Below, piece after piece: positions 1 through 6,864 of a stretch of 12,234 bases of DNA. Position 1 is the stretch's first letter; each line of letters opens with the position of its first letter. The position numbers and the translations under genes are program-made. Source of the stretch: Acidobacteriota bacterium. GTDB lineage: Bacteria > Acidobacteriota > UBA6911 > RPQK01. The stretch is from assembly GCA_003819755.1 (NCBI GenBank), contig RPQK01000138.1, positions 1 to 12,234 of the forward strand, read 5' to 3'. Under the pieces are notes generated by a model. That model worked only from the letters and a program-made list of their open reading frames with translations. It was not told where the DNA came from and did no database searches.

Positions 1-1
1 C

Positions 2-331
2 CTGCGCGAAAAAGAGCCGGAGGTTAAACTGGCCATGAGTTTCGCGCTTTACCGCCTGGGCCGGGACGAGCATCTTTTGGAACTGGCTCAGGGTGGGGAC
101 CAGGGATCCAATTATCTGCTCGAAATGCCCGTTCAGGAGATCTCAAAGCTCTATCCGTACGTGCGCAGTGAGAAAGACGGCGTCAAAGTCCGGTTGCTGA
201 ATGTCATCGGGCTGCGGGGCGACCGGTCCGCGCTCCCGGTTGTCGAGGAGCTCATGAATCACAAAAACGCCGACGTGGTATCGGCTGCCAACCTGGCCGT
301 GCGCCGCCTGCGCGGACGCTTCCCGAGCTGA
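2..331 (+). CDS. HEAT-repeat protein, C-terminal part (5' end outside window)
   Basis: The reading frame is open from base 2 and enters from upstream, so the ATG at 35 is internal rather than a proven start. The visible ~109 residues are alternating amphipathic helices typical of HEAT/PBS-lyase-like repeats. One repeat reads KDGVKVRLLNVIGLRGDRSA and the next begins LPVVEELMNHKNADVVSAAN, where paired helices with a conserved Asp/Val-containing turn are the family hallmark. Such repeats form a protein-binding superhelix; partner and role cannot be told from this fragment. The TGA stop (329-331) lies inside the left arm of a long inverted repeat that also contains the stop of the convergent gene. 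No signal peptide or membrane segment can be judged because the N terminus is missing. Confidence 0.7.
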   Translation: MREKEPEVKLAMSFALYRLGRDEHLLELAQGGDQGSNYLLEMPVQEISKLYPYVRSEKDGVKVRLLNVIGLRGDRSALPVVEELMNHKNADVVSAANLAVRRLRGRFPS

Positions 332-418
332 AGGCTTTATCCACGAATTACACCAATTACACGGATTGGCTGGGTGACAATTCGTGTAATTGGTGTAATT
401 CGTGAATAAAGCCTTCAG
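328..418. repeat. Near-perfect inverted repeat spanning both convergent stop codons
   Basis: The arms are 328-363 and 383-418, 36 bp each with one mismatch (C342 against A405's partner), and the spacer is 19 bp. The arm contains CTGAAGGCTTTAT followed by CACGAATTACACCAATTAC. TGA of the + strand gene (329-331) and TGA of the minus-strand gene (415-417) sit at equivalent places in the two arms. The RNA would form a long stem on either strand, so a bidirectional terminator or mRNA 3'-end protector is plausible. There is no U-tract after the stem, so it is not a textbook intrinsic terminator. The ACGAA..ACAC theme links it to the repeats near 3270, 6445 and 11870. Confidence 0.9.
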
Positions 419-3249
419 TCACTTAGCAGCCTCACCGGACCGACCAGCCCCGCCGAGATCGGCGGAAACCAGAAAGCCCACCGCTTGGCGACCGGGTTCT
501 CGTTCTGAAGAGACTTCAAGTAGTTGCCGAGCATGGTCGTCACCTGGACCTCCAGCTCATTCTGCCCCTTTCGGAGAGCTCCCTTTGTTTCGTAGACGTG
601 ACGGCCCCACCAGCGGACTCCCAGAGGCTTACCATTCAGTCGAACCTCGGACACGTCAGAGACCTGCCCCAGGTCAAGGAACAACTCCTCACCCGATTGA
701 TTCTCGAATCGCGTTTTGTAGACGATTCTTCCGGCAAATGTCGCCAGAGCCGGATCTTCCGCCGCTTTGCTGATGTCTCGCAATTCAGTCAGGTTCCGCG
801 AGAATGATTTTTCGGGGATCACGTGCTGGAACGCTACCTGCCACCCGGAAACCGGGTTCAGAGGCAAGGCACGCTCATCCTTTCCGCACGGGCACCCGGC
901 CTTCGTTGGCCCGGTCCTCTTCTGTGTGCCTGGTTCGAGAACCAGGAGAAGCGACTCGGCAGGTTCAAGGTGAATATTCAGCCTGCCTCCGCTCTTCATG
1001 CCGTCGAATCGGTTCCGAAGCCCTGTCTCGGGATCCCACTTCCACGCGGTTTTGCCGGTGGACGCCACGGTCGCAAAAAGGTCGGTCGCCCGGGTCCGGC
1101 TTATATTGGAGAAGAGAAGGATGTCCCGGTTCCGGTGGCGATGGTGTACGTGAAGAACGTCGGGACTCGGGTGCTCGAAACTCAAGAACGGCGGCTTGAC
1201 CTTGATTGTCTGGGCCAAATCGCCAGCCCATTTCAGGAGTCCTTGCCGGTCTTCGTCGCCCAGTCCCATCCGGACAAAGTCTTTGTGGAGGCTGGCGGAA
1301 GGTCGAGGGGCAGGCAGGATCCAGACCCTGCCCGACCGTTTCGCCAGAATATCTTCGATCGCCTTCTTCACCCGGAGGTCCCTGGCGGCCGCATCTCGCA
1401 GCCCCGGACTCCTGGACGGTGCCTGGCCGACAAACACGATCTTGCCCCCGGAGCGCGCCAATGCGGTCACCGCCTCGGCGGTCTCCGGCTCAAGCGACTC
1501 AACATCCTGCAGAATCAGGACGTCATATTCCCTTGTGCCGAACTTGAGCCGACCACGCTCGAACCGCGCTTGTTGGAGGATCTCTTCGCTTACAAAATCG
1601 GAGGAGAGCCCGAGCTGGTTCAAAGCCTGCCAGAGGTGGTAGTGGTACCAGGGGCGGGCGACCTCGGGGAACGGCTGATACAGCAGGAAATCCCGCGACC
1701 ACTCGTCGGCTCGCGGGCCGAGTATCGCCACAGAAGCCTGAGCTTCGGAATCGATAAGGACGGACGAAAGCCGGGAAGCGTAGTCCGTCCAGAGGCGAAA
1801 ATAGGGCCACCAGGGATTCCTGTCATTCAGGTAGCAACCGAATCGCACCCAGCCCGGGAAACCGGCTTCCGGCGGGGTGTAGTTGAAGCCGTGCACAACC
1901 GGATGCAGGACTCCTGACATCAGGCTCATGTCAAAACAAAGCTTGAAGTCCTGCAGTGTCTCCCGGAAAACGGGAACGGCATTGGTCATGGCTTCGAAAC
2001 TGATCTGGTGTTTCCCCGACAGGTGAGCGGCCGACGATACATATTTGTTCACGACCGTGGGGCTCGGAACAACACGGTCTTCCTCGCCCCACAGCCAGCT
2101 CTCCCCCTCGGGCAGGTCGACCAGCATACTTCCGCCCAGTGGATGCGTCTCCCTCCCGTAAGCCTGAATTCTCGCTTTGATCCCGTTCTCGCGGCACCAG
2201 GCGACGTAGGTACGAACGAACCGTTCGTGGAAAAGCTCGACGAGGGTCTTGCAGAAGTCGTAGCGCGCTCTGCGAATCGTGTCGCCGCCGTTGTTCTCAT
2301 CGCGTCCCGCTTCCGAATCAAGGATGAACGGAAGGCAGGGCCAGACGCTGTACCCACGCCGGCGTTCGAATTGCTCCGGAAAATCGGAAGTCCAATTGGC
2401 ATGATCAAGCTCCAGACTGTCGACGAATGCCGCTCGGATGGCGGTACCCAGCCTGCCGCCGAGATCGGGGCCCAGACGTTTTGACATGTTGTCGAGGTAC
2501 TTCCGCACAGCGCGGGCGTCAAAATGATTGACGACCGGTCCGTCGGCGCCCGGAGCGCCCAGCTTCACGTAGGTAAACCCTTCTTCCCGCAGCCCCGCGT
2601 ACAAAATGAAGTCTCCCTTGGGAACCTCAAAGCTGATGACGCCAGAGGCGGACGCACTGCTCATGAAATCAGTCCCGGGATCGAATCGCTCGCCTTCGCG
2701 GGGGACCAGGCGAAGAAAAGCAAGCTTCGGCTGGGCAGCAACTTCCTCGGGCGACCGACGGCGCCGTTCACGGCCTGCCGCGAGAGCTTGGACGGTACTT
2801 TCGAAGAAGGTGGGGCCGGAGACGGTCTTCCGTACCACGGTTATCCTCTGGGTTTGCTCGCTGGGTTCCAGGAAGCGGCCTCCGAATGGCCAACCCGAGC
2901 CTACGATCAGGTCTGCGACCATGCCTCTGGCGCGCGTCCCGTCGGTTGCCGTCTTGACCATCCGATTCCACTCGGGACTCAGCCAGGGGACGGGCGGGAA
3001 GCCTTGCAGCGTTTTGGGTGGCACAGCTTCGAGCATCGCAATCGTGTTGATTTCAACGCCCCCGATGCCGGCCGCTTTCATCACGTCGAGCTCGCGCAGG
3101 ATCTCTTTTTCATTCACCCGGCTGCCGTTCCACCACCACCGAACAAACGGCCGAGCTGTAGCCGGAGGATTGCGGAAGGCGTCGTAAAGTGGGTCGGCAG
3201 CCAAGAGAGGCTGCAAGAGCAGGCTGGCGATCAGGGCAGTTTTCAGCAT
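415..3249 (-). CDS. Secreted glycoside hydrolase, GH106 (alpha-L-rhamnosidase)-like
   Basis: This is a 944-residue protein with an N-terminal signal peptide (hydrophobic core about residues 3-17, cleavage near AAD), so it is exported. Residues 33-67 hold the block I associate with GH106 and related hydrolases: RPFVRWWWNGSRV, then LRELDVMKAAGIGGVEI. The middle has Trp- and acid-rich segments (VDSLELDHANWTSDF at 277-290, ISFEAMTN at 416-423). E280 and E419 are candidate catalytic acids, not confirmed. Residues ~838-942 resemble a galactose-binding-like beta-sandwich (RIVYKTRFEN, VRLNGKPLG). GH106 members remove terminal L-rhamnose from plant or microbial polysaccharides; the sugar cleaved here is inferred only. 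The ATG at 3249 gives a clean signal peptide, but I see no Shine-Dalgarno. The gene is bracketed by inverted repeats at both ends. Confidence 0.8.
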   Translation of the reverse strand: MLKTALIASLLLQPLLAADPLYDAFRNPPATARPFVRWWWNGSRVNEKEILRELDVMKAAGIGGVEINTIAMLEAVPPKTLQGFPPVPWLSPEWNRMVKTATDGTRARGMVADLIVGSGWPFGGRFLEPSEQTQRITVVRKTVSGPTFFESTVQALAAGRERRRRSPEEVAAQPKLAFLRLVPREGERFDPGTDFMSSASASGVISFEVPKGDFILYAGLREEGFTYVKLGAPGADGPVVNHFDARAVRKYLDNMSKRLGPDLGGRLGTAIRAAFVDSLELDHANWTSDFPEQFERRRGYSVWPCLPFILDSEAGRDENNGGDTIRRARYDFCKTLVELFHERFVRTYVAWCRENGIKARIQAYGRETHPLGGSMLVDLPEGESWLWGEEDRVVPSPTVVNKYVSSAAHLSGKHQISFEAMTNAVPVFRETLQDFKLCFDMSLMSGVLHPVVHGFNYTPPEAGFPGWVRFGCYLNDRNPWWPYFRLWTDYASRLSSVLIDSEAQASVAILGPRADEWSRDFLLYQPFPEVARPWYHYHLWQALNQLGLSSDFVSEEILQQARFERGRLKFGTREYDVLILQDVESLEPETAEAVTALARSGGKIVFVGQAPSRSPGLRDAAARDLRVKKAIEDILAKRSGRVWILPAPRPSASLHKDFVRMGLGDEDRQGLLKWAGDLAQTIKVKPPFLSFEHPSPDVLHVHHRHRNRDILLFSNISRTRATDLFATVASTGKTAWKWDPETGLRNRFDGMKSGGRLNIHLEPAESLLLVLEPGTQKRTGPTKAGCPCGKDERALPLNPVSGWQVAFQHVIPEKSFSRNLTELRDISKAAEDPALATFAGRIVYKTRFENQSGEELFLDLGQVSDVSEVRLNGKPLGVRWWGRHVYETKGALRKGQNELEVQVTTMLGNYLKSLQNENPVAKRWAFWFPPISAGLVGPVRLLSD

Positions 3250-3266
3250 CGGGGGTATTTTCGGCT

Positions 3267-3380
3267 ATTTTTATCCAAGAACCAACACGAACCAACACGA
3301 ACGGGCCCATCGAATAGCGCATGTGAGTTCTGTTCGATGGGCCCGTTCGTGTTGGTTCGTGTTGGTTCGCGGATAAAAAT
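3267..3380. repeat. 48-bp-arm inverted repeat between UbiD and GH106 genes
   Basis: The arms are 3267-3314 and 3333-3380 with an 18-bp loop. They match at 46 of 48 positions, and the two mismatches are adjacent (3277-3278 AA against 3369-3370 GC). From the outside in, each arm reads ATTTTTATCC, a tandem 10-mer (GAACCAACAC twice), then GAAC and the inner GC-rich segment GGGCCCATCGAA. The right arm ends on base 3380, the first base of the complemented UbiD stop codon. The outermost T-run is on the 5' side of the stem on both strands, so a canonical U-tract terminator is not formed. It lies 17 bp upstream of the GH106 start and may separate that gene from the UbiD transcript. Confidence 0.92.
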
Positions 3381-4837
3381 CAGTCGATGCCCAACCGCCC
3401 CCAGAGTTCGTCGACCCGCTCCTTCACCTCTGCCGTCATCTCGATCTGATCGGGCCACGGTCGGGTGAACCCTTCTTCGGGCCACTTCCGGGTGGCGTCG
3501 ACTCCCATTTTCGAGCCGAAATTCGCAAGGCGGGCGGCGTGGTCGAGCGAGTCGACCGGTCCGAGGGTGAATTGGATGTCACGCTCCGGATCAATATGAT
3601 TCAGCGCGCGCCAGATGACTTCTCCGTAGTTGCGCAGATCGGTTCCGTGGTCAAGGACCAGGATGCACTTCGAGAACATCGCCTGTCCCATGCCCCAGAG
3701 CGCGTTCATGATCTTCCGGGCATGCCCGGGATAGCGCTTCTTGATACTCACCAGAACAAGGTTATGGAAGACGCCTTCGAAGGGCATGTGCATGTCTTCG
3801 ATCTCAGGCAGTTGTTTCCTTAGCAAAGGCAGAAAGATGCGCTCCACGGCGGAACCGAGATAACAGTCTTCCTGGGGCGGCTTGCCGACGATGATGGTTT
3901 GATAGACCGGGTTGCGGCGGCGGGTCAGACAGTTGACATGAAAAACCGGGTACTGATCAGCGAGGGAATAGAAGCCGGTGTGATCGCCGAACGGTCCTTC
4001 TTCGCGCAGTTCATCCAGGTCAACGTAGCCTTCCAGCACGATTTCCGCGTTGGCCGGCACCTCGAGGTCAACCGTCTTACAGCGGACGAGGTCGACCGGC
4101 TTGCCGCGAAGGAAACCGGCAAACATCATTTCATCGAGATCATCGGGAAGGGGAGCGATCGCCGAAAATGTGACAGCCGGGTCCGATCCAATCGCGACCG
4201 CCACTTCCATGCGGCGCTCGCCGGCGCTGCTCGCTCGAGCTTCGCGAAAGTGGTGGGCGCCATGTTTGTGGACTTGCCAGTGCATCGCCGTCGTCTTCTC
4301 GTCGTAGACCTGCATCCGATACATGCCGCAGTTTCGCTTGCCGGAAACAGGGTGCTTGCTGAATACGAGCGGCAGGGTTATGAAGCGTCCGGCATCCTGC
4401 GGCCAGCATTGAAGGATCGGAAAATCCAGGACCGAGAAATCGGTCAAAACCATCTCCTGGCACGGTCCCGCGGAGACGGTCCTGGCACCCAGGGCCGCCA
4501 GCTCGCCCAACTTCGGCAACATTTTGATCTTGTTCAGGAGCCCGGAGGGAGGCTTGAGCTCAAGCAGCCCTTCGATCCTCTGGGCCACCTCTTCAACGGA
4601 ATCGACGCCAAGCGCCAGTGCTGTCCGCCGATAGGAACCGAAAGCGTTGATGAGGAGCGGGACCGACGAGCCCCGGGGGTTCTCGAAGAAAAGGGCCGGC
4701 CCGCCGGCCTTCGAGACTCGATCGGCGATCTCGGAGATCTCCAGAACCGGGTCAACTTCCGCGCTGATTCTTCGGAGCTCCCCGGCGTTTTCAAGCGAGG
4801 AGACAAAATCACCTAGAGAGTTGTAGGCGTAGGCCAT
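3380..4837 (-). CDS. ubiD: UbiD-family prenylated-FMN-dependent decarboxylase
   Basis: This 485-residue protein is the same size as E. coli UbiD (497) and collinear with it as I recall that sequence. Blocks include GELRRISAEVDP, ISEIADRVSKAGGPALFFENPRG split over 34-56, and GFGSKMG-like LANFGSKMGVDATRKWP (437-453). Residues equivalent to those binding Mn and prenylated FMN in UbiD/Fdc1 are present: N169 and R174 in RNCGMYRMQ, and H190 in WQVH. The acid pair E280 and D285 is in EGPFGD, matching the E..E/D pair of the catalytic triad. Family members decarboxylate 4-hydroxybenzoate-type or quinone-precursor acids in the cytoplasm. The substrate here (ubiquinone, menaquinone or an aromatic acid) is unresolved. 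The cofactor needs UbiX, which is absent from the window. The start ATG overlaps the upstream stop (TGATG), implying translational coupling. Confidence 0.93.
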   Translation of the reverse strand: MAYAYNSLGDFVSSLENAGELRRISAEVDPVLEISEIADRVSKAGGPALFFENPRGSSVPLLINAFGSYRRTALALGVDSVEEVAQRIEGLLELKPPSGLLNKIKMLPKLGELAALGARTVSAGPCQEMVLTDFSVLDFPILQCWPQDAGRFITLPLVFSKHPVSGKRNCGMYRMQVYDEKTTAMHWQVHKHGAHHFREARASSAGERRMEVAVAIGSDPAVTFSAIAPLPDDLDEMMFAGFLRGKPVDLVRCKTVDLEVPANAEIVLEGYVDLDELREEGPFGDHTGFYSLADQYPVFHVNCLTRRRNPVYQTIIVGKPPQEDCYLGSAVERIFLPLLRKQLPEIEDMHMPFEGVFHNLVLVSIKKRYPGHARKIMNALWGMGQAMFSKCILVLDHGTDLRNYGEVIWRALNHIDPERDIQFTLGPVDSLDHAARLANFGSKMGVDATRKWPEEGFTRPWPDQIEMTAEVKERVDELWGRLGID

Positions 4838-5121
4838 CAGGCGCCTACTTTCTGTCGAAAGGCCCTCAACTCCTCCTCGAATTCCGTTCGGGACATCACC
4901 ATCGTTCCCCGGCTCAGGTTGACGTTGAACGAACTCGCCTGTTCCACCACCTTGGTCGGCGACGGTAAGGCGCTTAGCTCATTCAGAGACAGGAAGCGCG
5001 AGTAGTTCGGGCGATACTTGTAGCCGCCGCTGTCGATTTCGATGAAACCGACGGCCGGATCCCCCAGAGCCACGGTGCAGTCCTTCACCGCGCAATAGTC
5101 CGCAACATCCGAGATCGTCAC
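4837..5121 (-). CDS. Small protein of unknown function, coupled to ubiD
   Basis: This is a 94-residue protein starting at GTG (5121-5119) with a strong Shine-Dalgarno, AAGGAGGG, about 9 nt upstream (5130-5137 on the minus strand). Its TGA overlaps the UbiD ATG by one base, so the pair is very likely co-translated. I do not recognise the family. It has no membrane segment or signal peptide. The N-terminal half has two Cys (residues ~10 and 15, CAVKDC) and the aromatic patch GGYKYRPNYSRFLSLNE. The C-terminal end (MSRTEFEEELRAFRQKVGA, about 76-94) looks like a charged amphipathic helix. The ribosome site and overlap support a real gene. A regulatory or assembly role for the decarboxylase is only a guess from position. 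Confidence 0.75.
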   Translation of the reverse strand: MTISDVADYCAVKDCTVALGDPAVGFIEIDSGGYKYRPNYSRFLSLNELSALPSPTKVVEQASSFNVNLSRGTMVMSRTEFEEELRAFRQKVGA

Positions 5122-5129
5122 GTGACAGT

Positions 5130-5137
5130 CCCTCCTT
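5130..5137 (-). promoter_or_regulatory. Strong Shine-Dalgarno for the 94-residue gene
   Basis: Read on the minus strand the bases are AAGGAGGG, 8-9 nt before GTG at 5121. This decides the GTG start and contrasts with the weak or absent sites ahead of most neighbouring genes. Confidence 0.75.
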
Positions 5138-5156
5138 CAAAGGAAGAAGTACCGCT

Positions 5157-5221
5157 CAGCTGTCAGCAGTCAGCTGTCAGCAGTTAGCCGCTTCATCCTT
5201 CATCCTTCATCCTTCATCCTT
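5157..5221. repeat. Two tandem arrays: 14-mer x2 and heptamer CATCCTT x4
   Basis: CAGCTGTCAGCAGT occurs twice head to tail (5157-5170, 5171-5184). A 9-bp junction follows, then four perfect copies of CATCCTT (5194-5221). Five bases later comes the TAA of the minus-strand alpha/beta hydrolase gene (5227-5229). The arrays fill most of the 105-bp gap between the hydrolase and the 94-residue gene. No long hairpin forms. I see no convincing -35/-10 pair here on the minus strand, so the promoter of the ubiD pair remains unlocated. Confidence 0.9.
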
Positions 5222-5226
5222 CGCTC

Positions 5227-6363
5227 TTATGAAGCCCTTACAAAACGATAGAGGAAAAAGGCGCCTTCTGCCAGAGCTTTCGATCTGCTCCAGAAGCTCA
5301 TTTTGTCGAGAAGCGGGTGAGTGTGACTGATGGCAGGAGTGAGGAGGGTGACAGGTTGGGTGGACGTGAGGAGACTCTCCAGTTCCAGGGTCTCGTCAGC
5401 CGGAATAAGCTCGTCGTAAGCCCCGTGCACGAGGAAAACCGGACAAGTGATCGCGCTAAGCTCTTCACCGGGAGAAAGCGATTGGAGACGTTCCTGCAGC
5501 TGGTCGCTGATTTGAGCCAGCAATGCGCGGTTCTCGTTTTGCTGACCGAGGGCCAGGTTGTACCAGAGGCCGCCCTCGGCACTGAGGCTGGATGGTGTCA
5601 GTGAGGTTTTTGCGGTGACGACTAAATCCGTTAGCGCCTGCTCCAGCCTGTCGTGATCCTGACGGTTTCGCATGGCGTCAAGCGCCGTCAGCATCAAGAT
5701 CCACTTTCCGTAATACTGAACCGGGTAACTCCCGTGGGAGTCGACACCGCGTGTGTTGGAGAACCAGCGCTGCTGGCAACGCCAAAGATCCCTGTAGCCA
5801 CCGATCGAGACGATGAAATCGAGATTGCGGCATTCGGGCTGGCGGGCAGCGGCGAGCAGCGCCAGAGTGCCGCCGACCGAAACCCCGATGATCCCGGCCT
5901 TCCGCAGCTCAAACCACGGGCGTTCGCGCATCTGCCCGTACCAGAAGCCAATCTCCTCCACCGCCACCGGATCGAGGCGAAAGTGGTCGAATCCGGTTAA
6001 CCGGGGTGTGATCACGACATAGCCGGACTTTGCCAGCGAGCGGGCGACGGCGACAAAGCGGGGGTTCAGGATGCCGTTTGGAGTGAGGCCGGGGATGAAC
6101 AGGATCGCGGTTTTCGGTCCGCGAGTGTCCGTCTGGTAAATTCGCGCGGTCCTCTCCGCGGATCCGCTTCGGAGATGGATCTCGGTTTCGATAACCCCGG
6201 TGGTATCAACCGACTGGCGCGCGGCAGCGCCGAGATTGGCAACCAGTCCCGCCGTCTGGAATAAGCCAGGAAGGATGAGAATGGCGAGCACCAGTGCGAG
6301 GAGCGCAGCAGCCAGCGCCGTTTTTTTCGAAAATACCCGCCACATCGTCTTTAGCAGCCGCAT
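5227..6363 (-). CDS. Membrane-anchored alpha/beta hydrolase
   Basis: This 378-residue protein has a positively charged N terminus followed by one hydrophobic segment (about residues 15-35). It acts as a signal anchor or uncleaved signal, placing the catalytic domain outside the cytoplasmic membrane. The fold markers are in order: FIPGLTPNG at 89-97 (oxyanion-hole region), nucleophile elbow GVSVGG with S162, LVHGAYDELIP with D317, and SHTHP with H347 or H349. This gives a complete Ser-Asp-His triad. The length is slightly above a plain esterase because of a helical insert at ~190-300. The substrate is unknown; esterases, acyl hydrolases and dienelactone-hydrolase-like proteins share these motifs. 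No good ribosome site precedes ATG 6363; M7 is an alternative start that keeps the anchor. It is divergent from the symporter operon. Confidence 0.82.
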   Translation of the reverse strand: MRLLKTMWRVFSKKTALAAALLALVLAILILPGLFQTAGLVANLGAAARQSVDTTGVIETEIHLRSGSAERTARIYQTDTRGPKTAILFIPGLTPNGILNPRFVAVARSLAKSGYVVITPRLTGFDHFRLDPVAVEEIGFWYGQMRERPWFELRKAGIIGVSVGGTLALLAAARQPECRNLDFIVSIGGYRDLWRCQQRWFSNTRGVDSHGSYPVQYYGKWILMLTALDAMRNRQDHDRLEQALTDLVVTAKTSLTPSSLSAEGGLWYNLALGQQNENRALLAQISDQLQERLQSLSPGEELSAITCPVFLVHGAYDELIPADETLELESLLTSTQPVTLLTPAISHTHPLLDKMSFWSRSKALAEGAFFLYRFVRAS

Positions 6364-6444
6364 ATTGAATCAGAGTTGCGGGCGGTTTAGCAAGGAAATC
6401 GCGAGGGGCAGATGTCTAACCTTTTCGTGCACGTCTGCGCCATC

Positions 6445-6518
6445 TGTCCACGAACCAACACGAACGAACACGAACAAAGGCGCCTTTGTTCGTGTTCGTT
6501 CGTGTTGGTTCGTGGACA
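6445..6518. repeat. Perfect 74-bp palindrome without spacer
   Basis: Arms 6445-6481 and 6482-6518 are exact reverse complements over all 37 pairs, with no loop. The centre is AAAGGCGCCTTT. Each arm reads, from the outside, TGTCCACGAACCAACACGAA, then CGAACACGAA and CAAAGGC. It lies in the divergent junction between the alpha/beta hydrolase and the small membrane protein, and its right edge is 5 bp from a TATAAT box. The shared arm theme with 3267-3380 and 11862-12183 makes it part of a dispersed family. Confidence 0.97.
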
Positions 6519-6523
6519 AATAC

Positions 6524-6529
6524 TATAAT
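6524..6529 (+). promoter_or_regulatory. Candidate -10 box (TATAAT), giving a near-leaderless start
   Basis: TATAAT lies 8 bp before the ATG at 6538, so transcription would begin about 6535-6537, essentially at the start codon. No Shine-Dalgarno is present in CTGTCGCC. No consensus -35 is seen at 16-18 bp; that position falls inside the palindrome's right arm (CGTGTT at 6501-6506). The box and spacing are seen directly; promoter activity is inferred. Confidence 0.45.
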
Positions 6530-6537
6530 CTGTCGCC

Positions 6538-6864
6538 ATGCTCTGGCTGCTCCTGGTTGCGCTTCTGGCAATGCTTGTCGGCGGCATCTTCTCTCTCCCG
6601 GCTTTGATGGCCACCGGGGCGGTCACCGCGATTGTCGCACTCACCGGCCTGAAATGTCCTTCCCGCTTTCTTTTGGTTGCCTTCTGGGTTTGGCTGGAAG
6701 GGGTCTTTCTGTACCTCGTTTTCCAATCCCACGACCTCACCTCATCGGCCTTCGGCCTCCCGCGGCCGGCACTTCTCATGCTGCTTGGAGTCTGGCTCGC
6801 GCCCGTATTGATCTGGCCCGTTGGCTTCGCGCTGACCTTTAAGCGGTGGATGGGCGGGAAATGA
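6538..6864 (+). CDS. Small four-helix membrane protein, probable symporter accessory subunit
   Basis: This 108-residue protein is almost entirely hydrophobic. Helices are at about 2-17, 20-38, 44-62 and 76-100, and it ends in the basic tail KRWMGGK. Its TGA overlaps the symporter ATG (ATGA, 6861-6864), so the two are translationally coupled. Several SSS-family transporters are encoded directly behind a short hydrophobic partner (for example DUF4212 or YhdT/PanF-type pairs). This protein fits that arrangement, but I cannot assign it to a named family. A role in stability, targeting or coupling of the symporter is inferred. The start at 6538 is chosen because it begins the hydrophobic helix and follows the -10 box; no ribosome site is visible. 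Confidence 0.72.
   Translation: MLWLLLVALLAMLVGGIFSLPALMATGAVTAIVALTGLKCPSRFLLVAFWVWLEGVFLYLVFQSHDLTSSAFGLPRPALLMLLGVWLAPVLIWPVGFALTFKRWMGGK

Noticed and set aside
823..1917. 364-residue plus-strand frame opposite the GH106-like gene
   Set aside because: It is antisense to a well-supported enzyme, with no recognisable motif or ribosome site; the same holds for 2524-3468, 3899-4816 and the minus-strand frame 9320-10402.
415..3249. GH106-like gene as cargo of a mobile unit bounded by the two flanking palindromes
   Set aside because: The flanking palindromes differ in most of their sequence, there is no target duplication or recombinase, and similar palindromes occur at other junctions without such cargo.
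3267..3380. Canonical rho-independent terminator
   Set aside because: A long stem exists but the T-run is on the 5' side of the stem and an A-run follows on either strand. There is no U-tract after the stem, so only a non-canonical terminator role is possible.
6846..6860. GTG start for the symporter
   Set aside because: ATG 6861 gives the ATGA overlap, has a purine-rich site just upstream and begins directly at the first helix.
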